Source: Durusdinium trenchii
Lineage: Eukaryota > Sar > Dinophyceae > Suessiales > Symbiodiniaceae
Direction of reading: 5' to 3'
Length of the DNA stretch: 64,000 bases
Assembly (NCBI GenBank): GCA_963970005.1
Contig: CAXAMN010006557.1
Coordinates: 1,314,696-1,378,695 of the forward strand
A program made the position numbers and the translations under genes. Shown piece after piece: positions 23,301-35,300 of this stretch. The notes beneath the pieces are model-generated. The model worked only from the letters and a program-made list of their open reading frames with translations. It did not search any database and was not told where the DNA came from. The stretch's first letter is position 1. Each line of letters begins with the position of its first letter.

Positions 23301-26300
23301 ATGGGTCTCATGGACCACCATGATGACCGAAGAAGAAATTGAAATGCACATCATGAGTGGCAGGTTCTCACAAAGGGAATGCCCAGACACACCTGGAGTG
23401 TGGGGGCTGAAAGACAACAACAATGTGAAGACCACCAGGTCCATTGAAAGGAGCAAGGGCATTGAGCAAACGAACAGCAGAATGCTGCAACCAGAGAATG
23501 CAGAGAAGCATCAGGAGGAGTGGGCCCAGGCATGGAATGCCTTTGGAAATACTGCCTCCTTCAATGACTTGCACCTGTTTGGCCCTGCCATGTCTGCTAC
23601 AGGCCTGCACAAAGGTGGTGGACCAGGTGAAAACACCATGTTGCCCAAAGGTGGGCAAGCTGGTGGGAAGGGAAAAGGGAAAGCCAAGGTTGACCCCAAT
23701 GCCACAGTTGACAAAAAGAAAGTGACTGCTTTGAAGGCTTTCGTCAACAAGAACATTATGCAGCTTGGCTGCCTGGCGTTTGAAGCAGCCAGTGAGGAGG
23801 GAAAGAAGGCTATAGCTGAAGCAAAAAAGAAGATGGAGGACTACAAGGTGACAGTGGAGAATGCAGACACCCGGACAAACCAGAAGTTCCAGGATGTGCA
23901 GAAAGAAGTGGTGGCATTGAGGGATGGCTTTGATAAGCAGTTCAAGAACTCAAGCTAGGTGAGTTCTTGCCCAGCCAAGTGAGCCTGCTGAAGGAACAAA
24001 AGTGTCTGGGTGAGGGGTTTGTTTCCCAACAAGCACATGTTGTTGAACCTACCTCTGCAGAAGAGGTGGCAGTAAGTACATGAACATTTGTTCACTACCA
24101 CCTCTGCAGAAGGTCCTGTTCCAAGTCACAGTCCATGGGCTTGGCTGCCTGCAGGGTTTGGGGCACAATGCCAGGTTGCAAGCAAGAGCTGGCCAACTAT
24201 GGAGGTCACAGCAGCCATGGGGCAAGCAGACCTGCTGCTGAGTCATCTTTGTTGAATCACTTGGTGCATTTGTGGGGCATAGGTGAGATCTCAGCCAGCG
24301 CTTGCCAAGCAATTGCACAGGCTGCCCACAAAGATGGGCTAAACCATGAAGCAGTGGTGAAGCTGGCTTCTACAGGTGCATGGGGAACATGCCCCAACAA
24401 TATCAGCAGGGGCTTGAAGAATTTCATCGCCAAAGAAAGCAAAGCTACGTTTGCTTTGCCACATGTGTCACAGAACATCCCATGCTATTGGTGCTACCAC
24501 AGCAGTTGCATGGGAAGGAAATCACTGAGAGACAAAATAGCCTACATCTGGAGCAGGATGCAAGCTTTGTACAAAGAGCTGGGCATTGAGAACAAGCTGT
24601 CTTTCTTCAAGAGCTCAATGTTCATCAATGCAGACAGGCCTCACCAAGAGAAGCCGTTCTTCAAGCTGAAAGCAGGGGAGCGCAAGAGCTTGGCGCATGT
24701 GTTTGCACAGCTGGCAGTTGAGTTCCATGCAGAAGATGAAGCTTCAGATTCAATCATTGGTCTCTGTGAATGCATGGCAAAGTTCACAGACCTCCTGGAC
24801 AGCTGTGGCAGGCACCCAACTGCTTTGCAAGCTGCAAAAGCTGAAGACTGCAAGACAGAGCTACACTTGCAGTTGAACAGGCCCACAGACATGATGTGGC
24901 ACATCACTATTAAATTTCACATGGGGAAGCATCTGGCTACCAGCTTCAAATTTGGTAACCCCAAATACACTTGGTGTTTCAGGTCCGAAGACTTTGTTGG
25001 AAGACTAGCAAAGTTAGCTCACAGCTGCTGCTTTGGAACCGAAGCTTTGGCTCTATCAGTCAAAGTTGCTGAAAAATACAGGCTGATGATGTACATCAGG
25101 TTGTGGCAAAGCCATGTGTGAAAAAAGACTTGCAAGAGCATAGCAATTCAACTTTTGAAGTTGCAGAACTGATTGGATAAGCACTGCAGAAGTGCATAGG
25201 ATGCATGTGTGCCAATAATCACAAAAGCACTGCAGAAGTGCATAGGATCATTCATGTGTGCCAATAGTCATAGAATATTGATATTTCCTTTCAAAAATAT
25301 TGCTTGTTAACCCTAGGAAAAGTCACAAATATATCGATATCTAGTCCTATGCTAAAACCAGTCAAAACCAAGAGATTGATACCCAAAAATATCAATATTT
25401 AAACATATGAAAAGATTGATTTTTTCAATCCCCGATCCTTTGGGTACTCGACGTCATGTCAGACTTCACCAATGGGGTCTTCAACGGATTTGACAAAGAT
25501 GAAATGCCTTTGGAACCAACCGTGGAGCAGATGCGTGCATTTGCACACACGAAGAAAATCACACCCATTGAAGCTTGGCATATGTCTGAGGAGAAAGAGC
25601 TCTTGGAAGACTCGCGTTGCACGCTTCAGCATTTGGATATACACCTACATCCTTCAAGGCTGAGTTCAGCGAACAGGATCAACTCCCGCCGGGTACTACC
25701 AGGCAATAGTTGAAGAGAGCAAGAGGGCCAAACAAGATGCAATGTCAAGAATGGTCAAGAAGAGTGTAAGCGCAATATACAATGTCTCATCATACTCTTA
25801 CTTCCGAGATGTTCTGACTGAAAGCGACGCACGCAAATGCATCTATCCACTGGACATTGTATACTCGAGACCTAAGGAGAAACGGGACCGAGTAATCCTT
25901 CTCGTGCTGGATCAGTCCAAAGTCACGTGACCACCCTTAGCACAAGGCATTTTGGTGGAGATGACGAAGCACCAGGATGTCAGAACCCTCAGACGTTGGA
26001 ACAACATGCTGGACAAGGATCCAAAAAGAAAGATTCTTGGGCAAATATCCCGACTATGGCGCAAACGTGGTGACTGCATCAGGTCAGAGACAAACAGGCT
26101 ATCCAAGCATTGCGCCTGAACTCGAGCGACCTCCTGCGGAAGCGCCCTCATCAAGTCACCAAAGGTGAGGAAGAGCTCAGCAACCATATCGGAGAGAAAA
26201 GGGAAAAGAAAGTGGTAAGAGCTATGGTCACAGAGGCAGACGTACATTGGGAACAATCGAACAACTATGCTCGTGATTGGAATGCTCCAAGATCGAACCC

Positions 26301-29300
26301 AGACGTCTATGCTGACAAGTTCCGAGATGGGTATTGGACCAATCCAAGACTCAGGCGAGACCCAGGACATTGGGGAAATCGCGAATGGAAGAGCGCAGAA
26401 TGGGAAGCACGTGACCAAGGAGCTGAACCAGAACCAGGCGAAGAAGAAGAAGGAAGAAGAAGAAGTGGAAGTAGAAGATACCGGACACTAGGGCGAGATC
26501 AGCGCACCGCGCATGAATCTCTGCCAGACAACTTGAAGGTAATCGTACTACGTGTGAGCCTTTGCTTGGTCTACCTCATGACGAAGAACTACTGAGAGTT
26601 TTCTGAGCGTGGCTTGTACAGCTGCCGTTTTCACAATTGAATTGCGCAGCCAATAGCATAGCTTGCACGCTTCATATGTAAAAAGACCGCTTAGTTTCAG
26701 CAGTGACGTGTAGTAAGATTCCAATTTGGCTTCGCGGCAAACCACAATAGCCCGTTGTACAGTGCACTACCCTTGAACTTTAGTTCGTTTGTCCGAAGCC
26801 AAAGGCATGGGGGATGTCAATAGCAGTGCAACGATAGGCACACTGCACATATGCACAGTGTAGTTGAGCGTGAAGCGCCTTTTGGCTCAAAACGCCCGTA
26901 GAGAGTGCGGAAAAGGAAGCGTGCTGCCGCCATCTACAGGGAGCTCGGATAGTCAATCCATACTTCACGTTGGACTGGTTAATATCCACACGCAAAAAGA
27001 AAGTGGATGCAAACATAATCGCTGAAGCGCATGTTTAAACTGTGAAAGAAACACAAACTGCTGAAAAAGTCGAGCGTTGACGAAGGATTTCGTTCGAGGC
27101 ACCTCTGGAAGGATTAGGGAGGTTTGAGCTCCGCTGCCTCCTAACTAAGGCCTATGGTTGGCAAGCTCAGAAGACGGAGGCGCATTTTCATTTTCGCGCT
27201 TGTTGACAGACATTTTTTGGGCTGCAGGAGAGCTGTCCTTCACCGTGGTCACTCGCGAGGACAATATCCGGGGCCTTGCGGGAGGGATTCTATACGGGCA
27301 AAGCTGAAACTTCCCACACACACGAACTTGCGGACTTGTCACGGTCACGCCCCTAACAGCCTCACAGCAACAATCTGTGTACAAAAACACGCAAAGCACT
27401 GTGTGACGAAAGACTACAAGTAGTTCCGGGCAAGCCGGCGGCGGAAGTTTCCACAAGACGAGACCTATAGGAAATGGTCATGTGGCAGGCTGATTCGCCG
27501 AGCTGCGATGTTCTTTGACAAAACAAGTTGGAACCAACCAATGGAGCGAAAGCGAAGCAACCACCGTCGACTGTCTCGCAGGAAAAACGTTGTTGATGCG
27601 TTGTGCACACAACAGAATAGAGATGACTCAGCCGCGTACTAAAGATGTACTACAAAGTCGCCAGTTCTCAGCTTCCAGCTCCACAGATTGCTCCGCGCAC
27701 TAAAGTTGTACTACAAAGTCGCCAGTTCTCAGCTTCCAGTTCCACAGATTGCCCCGCGTACTCAAGTTGTACTACACAGTCGCCAGTTCTCATCTTCCAG
27801 CTCCGCAGATGCTCCGCGTACTAAAGTTGTACTAGAAAGTCGCCAGTTCTCATCTTCCAGCTCCGCAGATACTCCGCGTACTAAAGTTGTACTACAAAGT
27901 AACCAGTTCTCAGCTTCCAGATCCACAGATTGCCCCGCGTACTGAGGTTGTACTAGAAAGTCGCCAGTTCTCATCTTGCAGCTCCCCAGATACTCCGCGT
28001 ACTAAAGTTGTACTACAAAGTTGCCAGTTCTCATCTTCCAGCTCCCCAGATACTCCGCGCATTAAAGTTGTACTACAAGGTCGCCAGTTCTCATCTTCCA
28101 GCTCCCCAGATACTCCGCGTACTAAAGTTGTACTACAAAGTAACCAGTTCGCAGCTTCCAGATCCACAGATTGCCCCGCGAAAGTTGTACTAGAAAGTCG
28201 CCAGTTCTCATCTTCCAGCTCCCCAGATACTCCGCGTATTAAGGTTGTACTACAAAGTCGCCAGTTCTCATCTTCCAGCTCCCCAGATACTCCGCGTACT
28301 AAAGGTACTACAAAGTCACCAGTTCTCAGCTTCCAGCTCCACAGATTGCTCCGCGCACTAGAAAGTCGCCAATTCTCATCTTCCAGCTCCCCAGATACTC
28401 CGCGTACTAAAGTTGTACTACAAAGTCGCCAGTTCTCAGCTTCCAGCTCCCCAGATTGCTCCGCGTACTAAAGTTGTATTACAAAGTCGCCAGTTCTCAG
28501 ATTCCAGCTCCACGGCTTGCTCCGCGTGCTGGAGTTGCGCTACAAAGTCTGCAGTTCTCAGCTTCCAGCTCCACAGATACTCCGCGCACTAAAGTTGACA
28601 TGGAGGTTCACAAAGTGCTGCGCCTGCCACGAACTCTGCGCATGGAGCTTCACAAAGTGCTGCGCCTGCTACGAAATCTGCGCATGGAGGTTCACAAAGT
28701 GCTGTGCCTGCCACGAAATCTGCGCATGCAGGTTCACAAAGTGCTGCGCCTGCCACGAAATTTGCACATGGAGGTTCACAAAGTGCTGCGCCTGCCACGA
28801 AATCTGCGCCTCGAGGTTCACACAGTTCTGCGCGTGCCACGAAATCTGCACATGGAGGTTCACAAAGTGCTGTGCCTACCACGAAATCTGCACATGGAGG
28901 TTCACAAAGTGCTGCGCCTGCCACGCAATGTGCACATCGAGGTTCACAAAGTGCTGTGCCTGCCACGAACTCTGCACATGGAGGTTCACAAAGCGCTGTG
29001 CCGGCCACGAAATCTGCATGGAGGTTCACAAAGTGCTGTGCCTGCCACGAAATCTGCGCATGGAGGCTACAAAGTGCTGTGCCTGCCACGAAATCTACAC
29101 TTCGAGAAACAACTGAAACCTCTAATCGCAATGGAGGAACGATTCCGACCATGATCCGACCATGACCCAAGACCGTCTCGCAAGCGTCGTTCCGCGCGGA
29201 GCTTCCCTGTCGAGGTTTGGAGAGGCGTGGAGGTTCACAAAGTGCTGTGCCTGCTACGAAATCTGCACATGGAGGTTCACAAAGTGCTGGGCCCGCCACG

Positions 29301-32300
29301 CAATCTGCACATCGTGGTTCACAAAGTGCTGCGCCTGCCACGAACTCTGCGCATGGAGGTTCACAGAGTGCTGTGCCTGCCACGAAATCTGCACATGGAG
29401 GTTCACAAAGTGCNNNNNNNNNNACGAAATCTGCACATGGAGGTTCACAAAGTGCTGTGCCTGCCACGAAATCTGCACTTCGAGAAACAACTGAAACCTC
29501 TAATCAGACAAGAGACAGTAGTGAGTGAATCGACCAAGGAAATTGAACAAGATGTGAGCCTTCAGCAGGAGGAGAAGAAGAAAGCTGAAGAAGAGTTGGA
29601 TGATCAAGCAATTGTGGAGATGATGATGAAGCTGTCCGAAGAGAACGAGAAGATTGTCACCGAGAGCCCAGTGAAAAAGAAACAGAAGGTTGAGAAGGAA
29701 GAGAGGTCTCCGGGCTATACACCACAGAGGAGTCAGGAGATGTGGAGATTGAGGTGAAAGGAAGCAGCAGTGATGATGGTGCTGTGCGAGAAAGGCTTGG
29801 CCGTTGGGAGAATTGGCGGCTCAGGAACAAAGAAGTAAAGGAGGAGCCGATGGACTTGTCTGATAGCCCAGTGGTTGAGCCAGCAATTCCCGAAGAACAG
29901 AGGATCTTTCCAGTGTTGGCCAAGAAGGAGATGCTTTGGGGCCACATCTCACGGGAGCTAGCTCTACTCGAACGTATTCCTGGATGGATGTTCTTCCCAA
30001 TGGAGTGGTGGTGTATTCAAACCCACAAGCTCGATACGTCCATCCAGAATGGAGCTGTCGAATGACTCTACTGAAGGTGAAGAATGGAGATGGACTGTGG
30101 GAGCAGGTGGAGAACGTGGGCGACTATGCCAAGTCTACGCTGCCATTCAGAGAGATTCCACTTGGTCCAAGGCCAGCTTTGACATTTGTGTCACCAGGAG
30201 CTCTGCAGGAATACTTTGTGCCGAACTCAGAAGTGCCTGTGAGTCATTATCTTTTGATTGGAGATGAGCCGGCATCGTGGCCAGAAGAGGAAGAAGGTGA
30301 AGGAGGAGAGATGCCAGTGCTTGCGGCCGGAGGAGATGGTCAGAGACCGCATGTGGCAGATGATGTAGAGTTCGTTGACCCAGACGCATTAGATGTGGAG
30401 ATCGACGATGTCAAGTACACGAAGGACAACAAGTTCAAGGAGTTACAAATTTGTAAGTGCATGCCAGAAGCTGGGACTGGCTACATCAGGATCAAAGTTG
30501 AGAGCGCTTCGACGTTTGCAGCAGTACAAGCACAAGCAGGAGGAGAGAGTAGCATTTGAAGTGGCTCAGCGCTGATACTCAGAAGCACGCCGAGAAGCAG
30601 TGCCAGTTCCGACTCCGAAGCTTCCATCTAGACATGAACAGGAGATGCATCAACTCACCCACATTCCGTACCAGGCATGGTGTCAGACTTGCATTGCAAC
30701 CCGCGCAAAAGAAGATGCCAGAACCGAGGCAGACAACAGTGATGGGAAAGACCGAGGAAGAAGCATCATCAGCTTCGACTTTGGCTACACCTGCACCCGA
30801 GGCATCGAGGAAGAGAAACAGCTGGGCACGGCACTTTACATTGCTGAGTCTGAGATGAAGGCAGTGCTGCGCATTCCAGTGGCAGCCAAGGGAAGTGTCT
30901 CATTGAAGCAGGCCACTGAGGAGATCACCCGGTTTAGCGTGCAAGTTGGTGGGGCACAGCCAATGATCTTTCAGGCTGATGGTGAACGCTAGTTCACAAG
31001 CTGGTGATGTGCCAGAGTTTCTTGAGTTCAGGACAACTCGCTTGGTGCCCCCTCAAATAATCAGCTCGGTCCGTACTTGGTTTGAATCAATCATATCGCG
31101 TCGAAAACAATTTGTTTGCTCGCCTAGGTACCGTGCCCACATTGCAACAGGGAGCTGCAATGTCATGGGCCAGGGATTCAGGCCCGCAAGAGATCGTGCC
31201 CTGCCTTGGCTGCTTTCAGCTGTTCAGTGCGCAAGACAGTATAGCAAGCGCTTGGATTCGCGAGGTCCAGCCGCCAAAGAGTTCCAGGAGCAGGTTTGCG
31301 ATTTGAAAGTAGTTGTACATTTCAGTTAGACGGGTCCTCCTTGTGGGTGGGTATGTATATATATATATATATATACCTTGAGTCTCCAAAGACTTCTTTT
31401 TTTCTGCGTTTTGGTGTTTGGTCTAATATTTTTGCGTTTTTGCTCGAAAAACGCGTTTTTAGAGATGAGGACTCAAAAAAAGGTGCAGAGTGAATCTTCA
31501 TCCGGACGCGTCCGGCACGGACGCTTAAAGACGCCTTTTGGACGCAAAAAGACGCGTTTTGGACGCCGAAAAAAGGTCTCAGGACGCTGTCTAAGGAGGA
31601 TCTGACAGGGCACAAACAAAAAAGGAACATTTCGTGACATATGCAAAAAAGAGTGCTTTCTTTCAAAAACCTCTTTTTCTTGGAAAGGCAATTTTAAAAG
31701 GGTCATTGGAGACCTATAATCACCATTATGTCATGCATAGGAGTCTTCAAAGTGAAAAAGTGCAAAAAGATTGGAGAAGAGGAGGTGGTGTCAGGTGCGA
31801 TGTCCACAGGAGGTGGTGTGTGGTGCGATGTCCACCGGCACAATTGAATCAGGTCTGCTTTTGCTACAACATCACAATCTATGGGGCCTTCACCGCCTTC
31901 CCTCAACTCATCCCCAGGCCAGTTGTTTTTTTCTGAAGCGTAGAACTGGCGTCGAGCAATGTTTTTCAGTTTTTGAGGAGCCTTCGCTGTGTTTGTGTAC
32001 CTGTTTTTTACTTGTGTGGCACGTAAGGTTCAACAATATCAAGAAACTCAGTTTTTTAATGATCTTTTTGGAACGTTCCTTGTGCGTTTTGAGACCCAAT
32101 CGCCGGCCCCGCGGTTCCGCCTGCGTGTGAATTGCACGCACGCGGAACCCTTCTGTGCAGGCTGCTGAACCAAGAGACGCAGAGTGCTGCATTGCAACTG
32201 GCCCAAGGCGCTGCATTAGATCCTTGGGCGAAACACCTTTGGGGCCTCCAGCGCGGCCCAGTTTGGGTTTCGGCATTAAGCATGCAATGGACCCTTTTTG

Positions 32301-35300
32301 GGCGCTGCGTTCGGGAAAAAATGGATTTGGGGACACGGTAGGCAAGTCGACCAAGTGATTCTGACGGCACTTTTTTGATCCAAGGGTTGGTCACCGAATA
32401 TTTATGTGCGAGAATAGTGGTATGATCCTCCAGTGATCATCTCACATCTATCGGGTTGACCATGTCAGCGCTGGGTTGTTGTTATTTATTGTTCATCCGA
32501 CCATGGGACCGTTGTTTCCGCGGGGTGTTCGTGGTCGCAGACAAGTTCTTTGTGAACATGTTTAAACAAAGAAATCCAATGTATGACAACCCGCAATTCC
32601 TGAGATTCTAGCAACATGTTCTGCATTGTTATGTTCAATCATGTTACGTTTGTTTCTGTGTTTGAACGAAAGGACACCCTTTTCCTTGGAGATCTGGTCC
32701 CGGGGTTTCCTCGATAAATCCATAGTTTAGACTATACTACTAAGTATTCATTCAGTATCGGTATGTTTCTGAGATCGCACCGAAACGACTATAAAAACTG
32801 ATGGTTATGCTGCGTCGGACCTTTTCCAACGCTCAAGCTGAAACGGCTTCATACCGTATGGAGTTTTCGTGAAAACGGAGTCTTGCGGTTCTGCACTCCT
32901 CCCAGCTCATTTCGAGCTGCTTAAACTGGCCTCGCAGGCCCAAGCCGTTTCTTCAGGCCTTGCAGACTTTGCATTGCCTGATTTCCAGCATGGCTCCGGT
33001 GACCCCTTCACAACGTGGATCCACATGGAGGTTCGCCAGCTGGTCTTCGAACACAAAGGCCACTTCGTCGAAGGTTCGCTGCCCTCGGCTTGCTCGCTGG
33101 CATGCCCCACATACTGGACTTCCTCGAACTCGACGGGCGTTTCTCAAGCCTCTGCAGTCTTGTTTCCGGTGGAAGCACTGGCTCGATTCTGCGAACCAAA
33201 CCTGCCATGTCGGCTCAACAGCAAATCGCCGTCGCCTTCCTGTCAGCGAGATCTGCAGCTGCTGTCTCTCAGGTTGATCAGCTCGATTAGGTGGCTCCTC
33301 TTGTGGTTCAGGGTCTTCTTGGGCAGCTGATGCTCGGACAATTGGTCTTGCCAAGGACCCCATCGATGAGGATCCCCTTCTTGAGCTGGTTGAGACTTCC
33401 TCTTGCTGCCGCTGATCTTCCGTACCCACCCTCGTCATTCTCATGGACGGTGTCAAAGGTGGCGTTGTAGTTTCCCTTGAAGATGCCGTCGTCGGTGTCA
33501 GCCTCATAGTTGGGGGTTGTGAGTCTCTACCACGAAGACACGCTCTTAGCCTCTCCAGTAGCTTTACCAATGCCATCCCAACCAAGACCATCACCAGCGC
33601 AAACACCCCGAGATAGATGTCTCCGTCCACCACCTCATCTCCTTCTTTTCCTGTTTCATTGCCCTGCAGGGAGCCATGGACAGTTTGAAGAAGGCTCAAA
33701 ACAACCACTAGTCGCGTGGCCTTTTCCAGATGGTATTTGGCCACCAATCGCATTGCTCGAGGTGCTACAATGCCCTGATCTTCTTCATGGACTGCATCGA
33801 CGGAGTCCGGTTGCCAACCCATTGACATTCGCTCTCTCATCTCCTTCATACGGGCTATGGGAAGAGCCTTGGTGCCGACATCCGCAATGAGGTCCTTGCC
33901 CGGCTGGTACTTCAAGTCCCATAGTCCAGCCTGGAGCTTCCATCTAAGATGAGCAGCCCTCACCTTCAAGTGTCTTGTCCTCCATGCCCCCGTTGCACTG
34001 CTCGCAATAGAGACTGCCGCTGTGTTGTCACACTTGAGGTATTTGTGGACTTCCTCAACAATTTCCTCCACCAGGCAAGCTATGCTGTCACCAACCACAA
34101 CTGCCTCTATGACCTCAATGAGTTCGGCTTCGGCAGTGGACAACGCTGGAAACGGTTGCTTGCAGCTCTTCCATGCCACCGGGGTGCCACCAAGTGTCGT
34201 GATGACACACCCATGGCTGTGTGCTCCTCCTGGCGCAAAGGATGCATCGCTCACCGATTCCAGGATCATTTTGGAGTTCCTGTAGTACCACAGTCCAAGT
34301 CCTTGAGTGGCATTGAGGTGCCTGATCAGCTGGTAAGCAGTCTGAATCGCCCAGGATGGCGCCCGACTTGTAGCTGAACAGATTCGGCTCACCACGTAGG
34401 CTATGTCTGGCCTCGTTTTGGTCGCTAGCCATAGCAACTCTCCCGCTAGCTGTTGAGCTTCTCGGATCAACGTGGCATGAGCGTTCAACTCATCCTCGGG
34501 TTCCTGAGAGTCTTTCATGATCTGGGCACTGCACAAGTCCTCCATGCCATGCCGTCGAACCACTTCCCGCAAGTAGGAACACTGGTTGGCAAAGTAATCC
34601 CCTTGTTCCGTTCTACTCAGCTCCATGCCGCAGTAGCGAACCGGCTCTTTTGCAGTCACCCAGGTTGGCTCTGAGGTCTCCCAGGTCTTCTGGAAGCATT
34701 GAATCCCCTTTTTGACCACCTCCTCAGATCCGAAGAGCATGACATCATCCACGTAGACCAAGGCCAGACCCTCGACCTTCGCCCCTTCTTGGCCATCCCG
34801 TCGCCTTACCAGCCACAGGTTCTCTTCAGCGAAGCTCTGCTGGTACTCGTAGGTCGTCTCCTCCACCATGAAGCTCATCTGACTGATCTCCACGTCACGG
34901 TAGTCGCCCCATAACTTAGGAGACTCCCTTAACCCATATAGGGCCTTCTCGACCAACCACATCTCACCTTCTTTGACCAGCCCCAAGCGAACCAGGAGTT
35001 TTGGTGGAAGCATCAGGACCAACCGTTCCCGTCGTTCTGCAGGATGTGACCGACCTCCTTCCTCCTCCAGGGTTTCTCCCTCCTCCAGGGTTTCCATTTG
35101 ACCCGATTGGTCGGCGCCAAGACACGGTTGTTGTCCTTCTTGGCGTCGACCATGAGCATCTTCTAGGGCCAGTGCCTTTCTTCGATTGCTTTCATCGAGG
35201 GTGCGAAGTGGAGCATTAAGAAAAGCAGTCTTGATGTCCAGACTTGCAGCCCGCCATCCATTGGACGCTGCGACCGCCAGGGATGTCCTCAGGCATGTTG

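Larger units (their letters stand above)
15064..25444 (+). mobile_element. 10.4-kb composite insertion of unknown class
   Basis: The insertion splits a gag-like frame and is bracketed by a 115-bp gag duplication. Both ends carry AT-rich tracts rich in ATCGATAT or AATATTGATATT. It holds ORFs at 15,384, 16,732, 17,976, 22,413, 23,254 and 24,135, and at least 16 short hairpins with a GCAGA-type loop that occur nowhere else in the window. A nested block (about 18.8-21.4 kb) interrupts the hairpin-bearing part. I recognise no transposase or reverse transcriptase, so the class is open: a DNA element, a duplicated segment, or a composite. Confidence 0.55.

Noticed and set aside
15248-25241. CRISPR-like array from regularly recurring CCCCTGCAGAAGGGG
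   Set aside because: Spacing is irregular, stems vary, the genome is eukaryotic and no cas gene is present.
15055-25426. Classic terminal inverted repeats proving a DNA transposon
   Set aside because: The match is only about 14 bp and the left side overlaps gag-derived sequence, so it is kept only as a weak observation.
27688-29528. Several 80-290-codon ORFs on both strands
   Set aside because: They are frames through the 60- and 42-bp minisatellites, one even crossing the run of N.
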